Shown piece by piece: positions 16,141 through 26,600 of a stretch of 59,262 bases of DNA (position 1 is its first letter; each line of letters starts with the position of its first letter). Location: NCBI GenBank assembly GCA_015231435.1, contig JADGBN010000004.1, positions 1 to 59,262 on the forward strand, in the 5' to 3' direction. The stretch comes from Gammaproteobacteria bacterium (GTDB lineage Bacteria > Pseudomonadota > Gammaproteobacteria > Thiohalomonadales > Thiohalomonadaceae). Made by a program: the position numbers and the translations under genes. The notes under the pieces are model-generated. The model was not told the origin of the DNA and did not search any database. It saw only the letters and a program-made list of their open reading frames with translations.

Positions 16141-16701
16141 TTAGTGGCTGCTAACTGAAAATTGATCAGCATCGGCGTTTCCTTCATCCCCCAAACCGAA
16201 GCGTTTACGCTCCAACCCTTCATTAACGCGCAGCGCCCTGCCCATAAATGGGTTGCCGTCCAGCTGAGCTATCGCCTTTTTGCCGCCGAGCACGTCCATC
16301 TCGACAAACCCAAAGCCACGCGGACGACGTGTCATGCGATCACTCATAATACGTGCCGAATGCACCGTGCCATAGGCACCAAACAGATCCCGCAACTGCT
16401 CGGTATTCGCCTTAAATGAGAGGTTGCCGACAAAAAGGGTAATACGCGAATCTGCCGACTCCAACGCCGGCGACTCCGGCGACTGACCAACTGCCTGCTG
16501 CAGCGGACGCCCCGCAATTTGCACTTTTTTTGTGGTACTAAAGAGCGAGAGGATGAGTGAACCGAAAAATGCGCTAAGCGCCAACAGTGAAGCTAACGTA
16601 AAATGCGTCTGATCGGTAGGAATTAACCAACCCACCAGACCAACACCAATGGCAACTCCAAGGGCAATAGCGAGTTGACGTGGTTCCGGACTTGTCATCA
16701 T
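16141..16701 (-). CDS. RRM RNA-binding protein with an N-terminal membrane anchor
   Basis: 186 aa. Two hydrophobic helices come first (about 9-28, LAIALGVAIGVGLVGWL, and about 35-55, LASLLALSAFFGSLILSLF). A basic linker follows, then an RNA-recognition motif at about 85-165 with RNP2 LFVGNL and RNP1 RGFGFVEM, and a hydrophilic tail. Small bacterial RRM proteins are usually soluble; here two membrane helices would tether the RRM domain to the inner membrane. Start at ATG 16701 (MMTSPEPRQ) after AAGAGAAC; the frame stays open 18 codons upstream. Confidence 0.85.
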   Translation of the reverse strand: MMTSPEPRQLAIALGVAIGVGLVGWLIPTDQTHFTLASLLALSAFFGSLILSLFSTTKKVQIAGRPLQQAVGQSPESPALESADSRITLFVGNLSFKANTEQLRDLFGAYGTVHSARIMSDRMTRRPRGFGFVEMDVLGGKKAIAQLDGNPFMGRALRVNEGLERKRFGLGDEGNADADQFSVSSH

Positions 16702-16807
16702 AGTGCCGTTCTCTTTTCTTGGTTGTAGTGAAGGTAAGCACAAATCATAACCCAAGGCTTATCGCTATTCACTAAATATATTCAAATCAGATGTTTATAA
16801 GAGAGTT

Positions 16808-17242
16808 CTAATTTACTCTCTGGTTATTATCCTGCTGCAGGCGCACCGCCAGCTGCTCGACGATGTTTGCCTCCAAATCGATGCCTACCTCCTGCTCCGG
16901 ATTAAGCGACAGCGCAATACCGCTGCCAACCCGCGCCAGAATCCACTTTAGCTGTGCCAGCAGTCCGCCCTCATAGCCTGGGTAGTCCCGCACAAAGTCG
17001 CGCGCCCGCTCGGGTGAGGTAAAAAGCACTAGCGTCTCTACCCCCTCCTCATTGGCAAGGAGCAGCGGTTTAGCCTGGGAGGAGGCGTGAAAATTGGCAA
17101 TTTTCTGCTCCTCAAGAATCGGCATAAAGAGTTCAGCATCGATAAGCGACTCGATCAGCGCCGCTATCGGCAACTCGCCACGCTCAGCAGCCAGTAACTG
17201 CTGCTCCAGTGGCGTGAGCATTGGGGTAACTAGGTTTTGCAT
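16808..17242 (-). CDS. SseB-like protein
   Basis: 144 aa resembling the SseB N-terminal domain (LTPLEQQLLAAERGELPIAALIESLIDAELFMP, in parts; then LVLFTSPERARDF and an amphipathic C-terminal half). The family's function is not well established. GGAGAAC lies 5 bases before the ATG. It is divergent from typA, and palindromic repeat copy B lies immediately upstream. Confidence 0.72.
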   Translation of the reverse strand: MQNLVTPMLTPLEQQLLAAERGELPIAALIESLIDAELFMPILEEQKIANFHASSQAKPLLLANEEGVETLVLFTSPERARDFVRDYPGYEGGLLAQLKWILARVGSGIALSLNPEQEVGIDLEANIVEQLAVRLQQDNNQRVN

Positions 17243-17543
17243 CGGCGTTCTCCAGAATTTTCAGGGTGGGGTAGATACCCAATATCATTGGAAACACTGG
17301 AAGGCGGCAAAGTCACGAATCCCCATGAGCATAGATAAACTATGTGATTGGGGTGAGCCTAGCGTGATTAAGTTCAGCCAACGCATCAGCGTTTTCAAGG
17401 ATGACAAGTATAATTAGTTCGATAGTATTGCATTAAAGTAGATGATGCGCCTTTATTTTTGCGCCAAAGAGGAGGATGATCCACACTCCCTCTGCGCGAC
17501 TTGACGCGTCGCCTGCCTTTTGTCCCGAGTCTGGAGCTCACCA
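17243..17543. other. 301-bp divergent region between sseB-like gene and typA
   Basis: It is largely filled by palindromic repeat copy B (17274-17412). The remaining 130 bases before typA contain a perfect TATAAT at 17409-17414 formed partly by the repeat end, but no good -35 at 16-18 bases. No gene is supported here. Confidence 0.6.
17274..17412. repeat. Palindromic repeat family, copy B (139 bp)
   Basis: It runs from GATACCC (17274) to AAGTATA (17412). It shares GGAAGGCGGCAAAGTC, CGAATCCCCATGAG, TGATTGGGGTGAG and TTTTCAAGGATGAC with copy A, but differs in the hairpin loop: CATAG 17330-17334 pairs with CTATG 17340-17344, where copies A and C have CTTAG with CTAAG. Pairing is kept despite the base changes. 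Confidence 0.88.
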
Positions 17544-19367
17544 GTGAACGAAAACCTACGCAATATCGCTATTATCGCCCACGTTGACCATGGAAAAACC
17601 ACCCTGGTTGATGAACTTCTTAAGCAGTCCAATACCCTTGACGCCCGCACCAAGCTTGAGGAGCGTGCCATGGACTCCAACGAACTCGAGAAAGAGCGGG
17701 GGATCACCATTCTGGCAAAAAACACCGCCATTCGTTGGGGCGATTACCGCATTAATATCGTCGATACCCCCGGACACGCCGACTTTGGCGGCGAAGTAGA
17801 ACGAGTGCTCTCGATGGTGGACTCGGTTCTGCTGCTGGTAGATGCCCAAGAGGGGCCGATGCCACAAACCCGTTTTGTCACCGAAAAAGCGCTATCGCGC
17901 GGACTACATCCGATTGTCGTTATTAATAAAATCGACAAGCCCGGCGCTCGCGCCAGCTGGGTACTGGATCAAACCTTTGATCTTTTTGACCGCCTTGGTG
18001 CCACCGATGAACAGCTTGACTTTCCGGTCATCTATGCTTCAGGCATTAACGGCTATGCCAGTGAAGACCCTGAGCTGCGCAGCGGCTCCATGACACCCCT
18101 CTTTGAGGCGATTGTCAAATATGTGCATGCGCCACAGGTCGAGCCTGAAGATCCCTTTCAGATGCAGGTGAGTCAACTTGACTACAACAGCTATGTCGGG
18201 GTGATTGGTATCGGTCGTATCGCCCGTGGCAAGGTGAAAACCAATACCAAAGTCACCATCGTCGACGAGAAAGGACGGCGTCGCAATGGTCGTATTTTAC
18301 AAATTTTAGGTTTTCTCGGCCTTGAGCGCATTGAGGTGCCGATAGCCCATGCCGGCGATATTATCTGTTTCACCGGCATTGAGGAGCTGCGCATCTCTGA
18401 CACCATTTGCGATCCTGATGCGGTAGAGGCCATGGTCCCCCTTTCGGTTGATGAACCCACGGTGAGTATGACCTTTCAGGTCAACACCTCGCCTTTTGCC
18501 GGACGCGATGGCAAATATGTCACCTCGCGGCAGATCTCCGAACGTCTGCAACGCGAACTGCTGCATAACGTGGCGCTGCGTGTTGAGGCTGGCGATGACT
18601 CTGACAAGTTTCGTGTCTCGGGTCGTGGCGAGCTGCACCTTTCGATTTTGATTGAAACGATGCGCCGTGAGGGGTTCGAGCTGGGTGTTTCACGTCCTGA
18701 GGTCATTATTCGCACCGATCCGGTCAGTGGTGAACGTCAGGAGCCCTACGAGCAGGTGACGGTTGATATTGAAGAGGTGCATCAGGGCACGGTCATGGAG
18801 CGCCTCGGACAGCGTGGTGGCGACCTTAAGGATATGGTTCCTGACAGTAAAGGGCGGGTGCGCCTCGACTATATTATTCCTAGCCGTGGGATTATCGGTT
18901 TTCGTACCGAATTTCTCACGGCCACCCAGGGGAGCGGCTTGCTCTACAGCATTTTTGACCACTACGGGTCGATAAAACAGGGAGACTTTGGTCTGCGTGA
19001 AAAGGGGGTTCTGATCTCCAACGGCAGTGGCAAGGCACTCGCCTACGCCCTGTTTAACCTTCAGGAGCGGGGACGCCTCTTTGTCGGCCACGGTATCGAG
19101 GTTTACGAAGGGATGGTGGTTGGCATTCACTCCCGCGACAATGATCTCATCGTCAACCCGCTAAAGGCTAAGCAGCTCACCAATATTCGCGCTGCGGGCA
19201 CGGATGAGAACCTTATTCTGTCGCCGCCGATTAACATGACGCTGGAGCAGGCGTTGGAGTTTATTGATGATGATGAACTTGTTGAGGTAACCCCCAACCA
19301 TATTCGCATTCGCAAAATGCACCTTAACGAGCATGACCGCAAACGTGCCAGTCGCAACGCCGACTAA
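17544..19367 (+). CDS. typA: Translational GTPase TypA/BipA
   Basis: 607 aa, the length of E. coli BipA. It has G1 AHVDHGKTT, switch I with [10 protein letters not shown]3 DTPGHADFG and G4 NKIDKP, then EF-G-like domains and the BipA C-terminal domain. It binds the 70S ribosome and aids large-subunit assembly under stress or cold. Start at GTG 17544 ([10 protein letters not shown]) with GGAG 7 bases upstream; the frame is open 8 codons further. Monocistronic, with a palindromic repeat after it. Confidence 0.97.
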   Translation: MNENLRNIAIIAHVDHGKTTLVDELLKQSNTLDARTKLEERAMDSNELEKERGITILAKNTAIRWGDYRINIVDTPGHADFGGEVERVLSMVDSVLLLVDAQEGPMPQTRFVTEKALSRGLHPIVVINKIDKPGARASWVLDQTFDLFDRLGATDEQLDFPVIYASGINGYASEDPELRSGSMTPLFEAIVKYVHAPQVEPEDPFQMQVSQLDYNSYVGVIGIGRIARGKVKTNTKVTIVDEKGRRRNGRILQILGFLGLERIEVPIAHAGDIICFTGIEELRISDTICDPDAVEAMVPLSVDEPTVSMTFQVNTSPFAGRDGKYVTSRQISERLQRELLHNVALRVEAGDDSDKFRVSGRGELHLSILIETMRREGFELGVSRPEVIIRTDPVSGERQEPYEQVTVDIEEVHQGTVMERLGQRGGDLKDMVPDSKGRVRLDYIIPSRGIIGFRTEFLTATQGSGLLYSIFDHYGSIKQGDFGLREKGVLISNGSGKALAYALFNLQERGRLFVGHGIEVYEGMVVGIHSRDNDLIVNPLKAKQLTNIRAAGTDENLILSPPINMTLEQALEFIDDDELVEVTPNHIRIRKMHLNEHDRKRASRNAD

Positions 19368-19455
19368 AGGGTAACAAAAGAGCTATTTATCTCCCGCATT
19401 CAGCAAGAGAGTGTCTGCCCGTGTGTACAACAGAGAGATGCATGAGATAACTCAT

Positions 19456-19556
19456 CATGAGTAACCGTTCAGACGCCCTGCTTGTTTACCCTCACCCCAA
19501 CCCTCCCGAGGGGAGAGGGAGCAAAAGTAGTGGGGGTCTGAACGGTTACCATCATG
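19456..19556. repeat. Nested palindromic repeat downstream of typA
   Basis: The outer arms are GTAACCGTTCAGAC (19461-19474) and its exact complement GTCTGAACGGTTAC (19536-19549). Inside is a CCCTCACCCCAACCCTC...GAGGGGAGAGGGAGC segment that forms its own hairpin and resembles a repeat found in many proteobacterial genomes (recalled, not searched). It sits between typA and cheX and may end typA transcription, though there is no T tract. Confidence 0.72.
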
Positions 19557-19622
19557 AGTGTTGCTTTCTACCTCTCTTTTCACCATAATCACGCTAACTT
19601 AAGTAGGTAGGAGATCTGTTCG

Positions 19623-20141
19623 GTGGAGACTTTTAATCAGCGTTACCTGGCCTTTACCAAGCCATTTGTTGACTCGCTTAAAGATCTCTACAGCACGATG
19701 ATGTCCACCGAACTCACCCAAGGCAGAGCGCTCTACAAGAAGCAGGGGCTTGGTATTCAAACCGACTACACCTCTATTATGGGAATCACCGGACGCTATA
19801 AAAACGGTGATAAAACAGTCGATTTTCGCGGCAACCTGATTCTCTCCTGGCCGATGCCCACCTACCTGAAGTCAGCCGGCGCCATGATGATGGAGGAGTT
19901 TACCCATTTTTCCGATGATGTTGCTGATGTCGGTATGGAGGTGTGCAATATCACCATGGGTGGTGCCAAAGCGAGCCTTACCCAGGTCGGTTTTTTTATT
20001 GAAATGTCTATTCCCACCTCGGTCTATGGTAATAATCTTGAGCTAAACGCCCAAGCCTCTGCAACCACTATTATCGTGCCGATGAGTTCCAAACTGGGGA
20101 ACTTTTACTTAGAGTTAAATTATGAAGAGCCGTTACTCTGA
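19623..20141 (+). CDS. cheX: CheX-like CheY-P phosphatase
   Basis: 172 aa. The CheC/CheX/FliY signature appears as Glu106 and Asn109 in VGMEVCNITMGG, the E-x2-N pair that hydrolyses phosphorylated CheY. The protein has the mixed alpha/beta CheX layout and no membrane segment. It starts at GTG 19623, with AGGAGATC upstream. It is followed after 100 bases by cheY on the same strand, its likely substrate. It would replace CheZ as the signal-termination enzyme. Confidence 0.8.
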   Translation: METFNQRYLAFTKPFVDSLKDLYSTMMSTELTQGRALYKKQGLGIQTDYTSIMGITGRYKNGDKTVDFRGNLILSWPMPTYLKSAGAMMMEEFTHFSDDVADVGMEVCNITMGGAKASLTQVGFFIEMSIPTSVYGNNLELNAQASATTIIVPMSSKLGNFYLELNYEEPLL

Positions 20142-20241
20142 AATCACATAGATTATCAGAAAAATAGGGCGTTAACCTGTTATTAAAGGCAGAACAAGCT
20201 GTCTATTGCAGTCTTAATCCAACCATTTGTGGAGGAACCCA

Positions 20242-20637
20242 GTGGCAATAAATTATTCAATGAAGGTGCTTGTTGTTGACGATATGATGACCATGCGCAA
20301 AATCATCTCAAAAAACATGGCACAAATGGGATTTACCAATATCACCGAGGCTGAAGATGGTGCCAAGGCATGGGCGCTAATCGCCAAGGCACACCAAGAG
20401 GGAGACCCTTTTGGTCTAATTGTTAGTGACTGGAATATGCCAAAAATGGATGGTCTGGAGTTACTGATTAAGGTTCGTGAAACGGAGGGGGTTAAAACCA
20501 CACCCTTTTTGATGGTGACCGCCGAGGCGGAGTCCTCCAATGTCATAAAAGTGGTTAAAGCCGGGGTAAGCAACTTTATTGTCAAACCCTTTACCCCCGA
20601 CACGCTCACCTCCAAAATTAAAAAAATATTCTCCTGA
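20242..20637 (+). CDS. cheY: Chemotaxis response regulator CheY
   Basis: 131 aa, a single receiver domain with Asp13/Asp14, phospho-acceptor Asp63 (VSDWNMPKMDG), Thr93 (MVTAEA) and Lys115 (VKPFT); the motifs match flagellar CheY. GTG 20242 is chosen because GGAGG lies 6 bases upstream; an upstream TTG in frame lacks one. It is convergent with cheR, with 23 bases between the stops. Confidence 0.95.
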   Translation: MAINYSMKVLVVDDMMTMRKIISKNMAQMGFTNITEAEDGAKAWALIAKAHQEGDPFGLIVSDWNMPKMDGLELLIKVRETEGVKTTPFLMVTAEAESSNVIKVVKAGVSNFIVKPFTPDTLTSKIKKIFS

Positions 20638-20660
20638 GCGTCAGCACCGCACTTTAACCG

Positions 20661-22019
20661 CTACTTTTTCTTTGGCTGTTTGCCACGCTGCGCCACCCTC
20701 TCTAGGAGGGAACCGCCGCTGCAATCAGCCACACTCTCTGCGGCAGCGCTCTCTTTTGGGTGACGCGGCTGCTGGGATGCCAACTGCTCCTGAAACGAAC
20801 GCCTATTCACCGCTGGGCCCTTCTGCGGCGATAACAGCGGGGCAGCAGCGGCTTGTCCTCCATCACGCCCCTCCTGCTGCTTTTTACCAAGCGCTGATAA
20901 CAGACTCACTGCCATCGCAGGTGGCAGCGGCGGCTTCTCCTGATTAGCTCTGTTCTCGGTAACCTGAGCGACCAGCGGCGTTTTTTGCACCTTTAAGGGG
21001 GCCACATCAGGGTGCGGGGGTTGCCGTAACGTTTTAGCCACCACGCCGCTAACGGGTGCGGTCTCGACAACCCGCGCCAACACACCGCCCAGTTGCGGTG
21101 TTCGCGGCACCACTTTAGGGGCAATTGCCGCCGCCTGCGGCGGCACGCTCGGTGCGACGGCCGTTGCTGCGACGGCACTACGCCCCTTTAGTTGATAGAA
21201 GACCCCCCGCAGATAACGCTTTACCTCAAAATCGGGGGCAATCGTGCTTAAGGTTTCCGAACCGCCGACAATCAGCACGCCATCCGGTTGCAAAACCTTG
21301 CTCATTTTCTGAAAGAGTCGCATCTTGTCACCATGATTGAAATAGATAGCGACATTACGGCAGAAAATAATATCAAAACGTCCGCCAAGGGAATCAAAGG
21401 GCTGCATTAGATTAAATTTTTTAAACTGGACCATCACCCGCAACTCATCACGAATGCGCCACTCATCTCCCTGAGCGACGAAATATTTTTGCCGCAGTTG
21501 GGCATCAAGGCCACGTTCCACCTCAAACTTGTTATAACGCCCGTAACTTGCCTGCGCGACCACTTTATCGGAAATATCTGTCCCTAAAATATAGATGTCG
21601 AAGTTCTCTAAATTGGGCAATAACTCACGCAGGGTTATCGCAATACTGTAGGCCTCCTGCCCCGTCGAACTTGCGGCGCTCCAGATCCGCAAGGGTATTC
21701 GGCCGCCCTGCCGCTGGCGGCTGCGGGCATCCACTAAATCCGGCAATATCTTGTTGCGTAACAGCTCAAAAGGGACGTTATCACGAAAAAAATAGGTCTC
21801 ATTGGTGGTCATCGCCTCCAGTAGCGCGTTGGCAATTTTGCCACTGCCATCAGCGGTGGCGCGATGATGTAACGCCATATAGCTGTCGCAACCGTGCGTC
21901 ACCAAGAGCGGCTTAAGACGAGTTTCCAGCAGATAACCTTTACTCGGCTCGAGATAGATCCCGGAAATAGAGAAGATAAACTGGGAGAGCGTGGTAATCT
22001 CTTCACTGGAAATGGCCAT
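20661..22019 (-). CDS. cheR: Chemotaxis MCP methyltransferase CheR with a long C-terminal tail
   Basis: 452 aa. Residues 1-280 are a CheR domain: N-terminal helical part, NETYFFRD, SAASSTGQEAYSIA, ILGTDIS and FDIIFCRNVAIYF. The last 170 residues are low-complexity, rich in Ala, Pro, Gln and Lys, ending GKQPKKK. CheR is normally about 280 aa, so the tail is extra; it could be a flexible tether. It methylates chemoreceptor glutamates using S-adenosylmethionine. It is last in the minus-strand order PilZ, HEAT-REC, CheA, CheW, CheB, CheR, with 6 bases to cheB. Confidence 0.93.
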   Translation of the reverse strand: MAISSEEITTLSQFIFSISGIYLEPSKGYLLETRLKPLLVTHGCDSYMALHHRATADGSGKIANALLEAMTTNETYFFRDNVPFELLRNKILPDLVDARSRQRQGGRIPLRIWSAASSTGQEAYSIAITLRELLPNLENFDIYILGTDISDKVVAQASYGRYNKFEVERGLDAQLRQKYFVAQGDEWRIRDELRVMVQFKKFNLMQPFDSLGGRFDIIFCRNVAIYFNHGDKMRLFQKMSKVLQPDGVLIVGGSETLSTIAPDFEVKRYLRGVFYQLKGRSAVAATAVAPSVPPQAAAIAPKVVPRTPQLGGVLARVVETAPVSGVVAKTLRQPPHPDVAPLKVQKTPLVAQVTENRANQEKPPLPPAMAVSLLSALGKKQQEGRDGGQAAAAPLLSPQKGPAVNRRSFQEQLASQQPRHPKESAAAESVADCSGGSLLERVAQRGKQPKKK

Positions 22020-22025
22020 TACGCT

Positions 22026-23132
22026 CTATACACTCTTGGTTAACACATCGGCAAGCTGATCCAGCGAGACGACGACCTGCGCCAACCCCGCCTCAATCAC
22101 CGCCTTAGGCATTCCATAGACCGTCGAACTGTCACGATCCTGGGCAATGGTGCGTGCCCCTTTCGCAAGTAACTGTTGCATGCCCAACTTGCCATCACTC
22201 CCCATACCGGTCATTACCACCGCAACCACCGCGCCGCCATACTCAGTGGCGACACAACGGAACAGGTAATCAACCGATGGACGACAGTTATTCTCTGGCG
22301 GATCGTCAGTCACGGTAATCAACCGCTGCCGATTAACGCCCATCTGCTTCCCCCCCGGCGCGATATAGACGGTGTTACGCTCCAGCGCCTCACCCGCCTC
22401 TGCCTCTTTAACCCGCAACTCGCATTTACGATTAAGACTCTCCGCCAGCGTGCGGGTAAAAACGGGCGGCATGTGCTGCACAATCAGCACGGGAACGCCG
22501 AGATCTGCCGGCAGCCTAGGTAACAGGACGCCTAGGGCGTTAGGCCCACCAGTGGAGATGCCGATGGTGATAATCTGCGCCCGCTGCGGCCGCAGCGCTG
22601 CCGCCGCCAAACGCGGTGCGACAAAAGGAGACGCAGCGGCTTTAAAGGATGAGGGCGTCGTCGCGGGGGTGCCCGCAGCAGTCGTGCGCGGTTTGCTACT
22701 CGGCGACTGCTGCTCCAACAGACGACGATAACGGTGGCGATAGTTAGCAATCACCTGTTGTAACTGCCTGGTGAGCTCCTCACGGCTATCACCGGAGGTT
22801 CCTTGACTCGGTTTGGTTATAAAGTCAAAGGCGCCTGCCTCCAAAGCCTGTATGGTTGCCTCACTGCCCGTCTGGGTAAAGGCGCTCACCATAATACAAT
22901 CGACGTTAAGCTGGCGACGCTTTATCTCAGCGAGCACCTCAAGACCATTCATCTCGGGCATTTCAATATCAAGCGTTAGCAGATCGGGCTTAAGTTTTTC
23001 GATATAACTTAAGGCGATTTTGCCATTATTTGCACTGCCGACCACCTCAATATCGGGGATCTGTTTGAGAATGGTGCTAATGACCGAACGGTAGAGTATC
23101 GTGTCATCAACCACCAATACTTTAATGGGCAT
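22026..23132 (-). CDS. cheB: Chemotaxis response regulator / methylesterase CheB
   Basis: 368 aa. The receiver (1-125) has Asp9/Asp10 and Asp55 (LTLDIEMPE). An Ala/Pro/Ser linker follows, then the methylesterase domain with the catalytic Ser in GISTGGP (about residue 195), the His in VQHMP and the Asp in MTGMGSDG. It demethylates or deamidates chemoreceptors. It is separated from cheW by 2 bases. Confidence 0.95.
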   Translation of the reverse strand: MPIKVLVVDDTILYRSVISTILKQIPDIEVVGSANNGKIALSYIEKLKPDLLTLDIEMPEMNGLEVLAEIKRRQLNVDCIMVSAFTQTGSEATIQALEAGAFDFITKPSQGTSGDSREELTRQLQQVIANYRHRYRRLLEQQSPSSKPRTTAAGTPATTPSSFKAAASPFVAPRLAAAALRPQRAQIITIGISTGGPNALGVLLPRLPADLGVPVLIVQHMPPVFTRTLAESLNRKCELRVKEAEAGEALERNTVYIAPGGKQMGVNRQRLITVTDDPPENNCRPSVDYLFRCVATEYGGAVVAVVMTGMGSDGKLGMQQLLAKGARTIAQDRDSSTVYGMPKAVIEAGLAQVVVSLDQLADVLTKSV

Positions 23133-23134
23133 GC

Positions 23135-23596
23135 TTAAACTTCCTGTAAAATGGTATTCACATCCAACAGCGCCACCAGTTCCCTGTGGTCAGTTTGAAT
23201 GATACCGCGAATATAGTCGCCCTGAATGCCATTAATGTTGGAGGGTGCCGATTTAATCCGGCTACGCTCAACCACAATCACATCAGCAACTTTATCTACC
23301 AGCAACCCGGTATTCTCACCATAGGCACTGACAATAATCACCCGACTTTTGGGTGTTAGTTTTATCGCGCTAAAACCGATTTTCTGACTTAAATCAACAA
23401 CGGTCACTATCTGCCCACGCAGATTCATAATGCCACGAATATACTCCGGTGCCAGCGGTACGCCGGTAAAACGGGTGTTATCATTAATCTCCTGCACCAG
23501 ACTGATATCAATGCCGCAGATGGTCTCACCAAGACTGAATGTGGAGATCTGTAACTTCTCCTCCTGCTTGCTGCCTGCCTTACTCTGTATACTCAT
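23135..23596 (-). CDS. cheW: Chemotaxis coupling protein CheW
   Basis: 153 aa, one CheW domain that links CheA to receptors: FSLGETICGIDISLVQEI, YIRGIMNLRGQIVTVVDL and a final ELVALLDV segment. Start at ATG 23596 with AGGAT upstream; the frame continues into the cheA end without family similarity. It is 19 bases downstream of cheA. Confidence 0.93.
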   Translation of the reverse strand: MSIQSKAGSKQEEKLQISTFSLGETICGIDISLVQEINDNTRFTGVPLAPEYIRGIMNLRGQIVTVVDLSQKIGFSAIKLTPKSRVIIVSAYGENTGLLVDKVADVIVVERSRIKSAPSNINGIQGDYIRGIIQTDHRELVALLDVNTILQEV

Positions 23597-23615
23597 CACT
23601 TTATCCTGTTTACCG

Positions 23616-26600
23616 TTATGCCTCTGGCTGACGAATGCGCTGGACAATACTCTTAAGCAACTGCTCTTTGTCGAGCTTCAGTTGATAATCATCCACCCCG
23701 GCAGCCTTCCCCTTCGCCACATCTGCCTCACCGGCAAGCGAGGTCAGGGCGATAATCTGTATTTGATTAAAACGGCTATCCTGGCGAACTTTTCGGGTTA
23801 GCTCAAAACCATTCATATTGGGCATCTCAATATCGGTCACCAGGAGTGCCAGCTGTTGCGGATTGGCGTTAAGGTAATCCCATGCCTGCGCCCCATCCTC
23901 CGCCTCCACGACATGGTAGCCATGCTCCTCAATAAAATGGCGCACCTGATCACGAAAGAAGCGTGAATCTTCCGCAAGCATAATGTACGGGCCAGTGGTA
24001 TGGGATGAGGTGTTGCCATCATCACTAACCGCCGATATCGCCGTGTGATGTGTTGACTGAAACCACGCCGGATTAAGAATTTTTGAGAAATCAAAAACAT
24101 CAAACATTAACGTGGTCTCACCACGAATAATACTGGAACCACTAATACCCGGCTGTTTTAGGGTGGACTCATCAAGATTGATATTTAACTGCACAATCTC
24201 TAGGGGTTGTGACGCCAACAGGCCAAACTCATGTCCACGCACCTTAAAGATGATGACCGCAAGCGCCTCTGACTCCTGCAGCATATCGACATTCGCCACC
24301 TCTTCAAGGGCATAGACCGGCATACTGCTGCCGCGATACTGAATGACCTTTTTACCACCGCGAATCTCAATATCGGTGACCTCAACCTCCTCGATACGCT
24401 CCACCAGGGGCAGCGATACGCAGCAGTGTTCGTGGGGGGCGTTACGAAACAGCAGCAGGGAGTGGAGAACCGCACCCGGATCAACCTCTTTTTTCTCTTT
24501 GCGGGCAAGCAGCTGGTTCAGATCAGACTCGCTTAAATTACTTAGCTCCGCCTGACTTGCCAACCCCGCGACATCAAGAATCAGTGCCACCTGACCATCG
24601 CCCATAATCGTTGCACCCGCATAAACCTTAAAGTTTTTCAGGTTGCGCCCCATCGGTTTAACGACTATCTCAACGGTATCCTGCACCGCATCAACCACCA
24701 TACCGTAGCGGAACTGCCCAGCGTGAAGAATGATAATCTGAATATCCACCCCCTGCAGATCCCGCCGATCATCAGGGGTCAGATCCTCATCCTGATCTAT
24801 CTGCAAGAGGCGCTCATCCGCCAACCCCTTGCGCCGATCTTGTTCAAAACGTCCGGTTCGGCTGTTATAAAAGCGCTGTTGAATACCGAGCACATTATTC
24901 AGCTGCAGCAGGGGAATTAGCTCGCCACGCAGAGTTAACACATCGGCACCCCCCACCTTGTCAATCTGCTCACGAATATCGGCAGCATTCACACGAATAA
25001 TCTCACTCACGTTAATTTGTGGCAGGGCAAAACGCTCCTTGCACGCCTCAATTAACAGACTGGGGATAATCGCCAAGGTTAAAGGCAGCTTAATCCGAAT
25101 AATGCTCCCTTTATCGATCTCGGAAAGCAGCTCTATCTCACCGCCTAACTTGTCGAGGTTGGTCTTGACCACATCCATACCAACACCGCGACCCGAAACA
25201 TCGGTCACCTGCTCGGCCGTTGAAAAACCGGGCATCATAATCAGGGCATTTTTCTCATTGGTGGTCATGGTGTCAGCCTGATTCTGGTTAATCAGTCCCT
25301 TCTCCAGCGCCTTGGCGGCGAGTTTATCGGCATCGAGCCCCTTGCCGTCATCCTCAATTTCGATAATCACCTGTCCCGACTCATGGAAGGCGCGCAGGGT
25401 AATACGTCCACAGGCCGCTTTTCCTTTGCCAAGACGAACATCGGGCATCTCAATGCCATGATCACAGGAGTTACGCACCAAGTGCGTTAGAGGATCACCC
25501 AGCCCTTCAATAATCGTTTTGTCCAGCTCGACATCTTTACCCTCAATATCAAGCTCCATCTCTTTATTCAGCTTGCGCGACAACTCACGCACCACTCGGG
25601 GGAACTTGTTAAAGATATTCCCGACCGGCTGCATGCGAGTTAGCATAATCGCCTCCTGCAGCTCGGAGGTGACCATATCGATGCGCTGCCCTGCGGCAAT
25701 CATACCTAGCGGATCCTGGGTATCCAACGCCTGCAGCAACTGATTGCGTGCCAATACCAGCTCTCCAGCACGATTCATCAGCTGATCAAGAACACTCACG
25801 TTGACCCGCAGCGATTCCATAGCGGTCACATTTGCCTTGCCCTCATCCTCGGCACTCTCCTCTCCCCTAGCCGCCTTGCCGGGCTTGCTAACTGCCGCAG
25901 GCTTTGCCGCTGCTGACACAGCCGTTGCCGTTGGCGACTTCACCGCTGCCACGGGCGTCGGCTTTGCTGCCGCCACAGGGGCAGGCGCAGCAGACTTCAC
26001 CACAGGTGGTGGTGCCACGGGCAGTGCGGTTGCTGCGGTAATCGCCGAAAGCAAGCCAAACTCATCCGCATCAGCCGCTGGCGGCGCAACCGAATGGCTG
26101 TCACCTTCGCTCTCTGCGGCGGCCTCAACTAACTGGTAACTCTCCTCTGCAATACCTAAGGCAATACCCAAAATAGCGGGTTCGATAATCGTCGCCAGCA
26201 ATACCCAAACCGGATAGGAGCCATCGTTGCTCTGCTGCTGCCCGACCACCAGATCGAGAATAACCCCACTATTTTCCAGCGTCATCCGCAGCGGTTCAAT
26301 GGCCTGCGCCTGCTGCCCAAGATCTTTAACCACATCATCATAACGAATGATGTAGATATCCTTGCCACCACGGCGGGCAGCCACCAGATCATACTGCGAC
26401 AGCTCAAAAGGGGTGTCGCTCGCCCCGCTCTCAGGAAGATCCACCGCCGCAGGGGTTACCGCCACTTCAGGCTCACCCGCACTCGCCTCTAACAGCGCAT
26501 TAAGACGTTGCACGTGATCGCTAATATCGAGACTATTGCTATTGGCGGAGTTATCCAGCAACTCACCCAAATAATCGAAAGCCTCAAGCACAACACTCAC

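Noticed and set aside
25801-26139. 112-aa Ala-rich frame opposite the cheA linker
   Set aside because: It mirrors the Ala/Pro-rich linker of CheA and has no support of its own.
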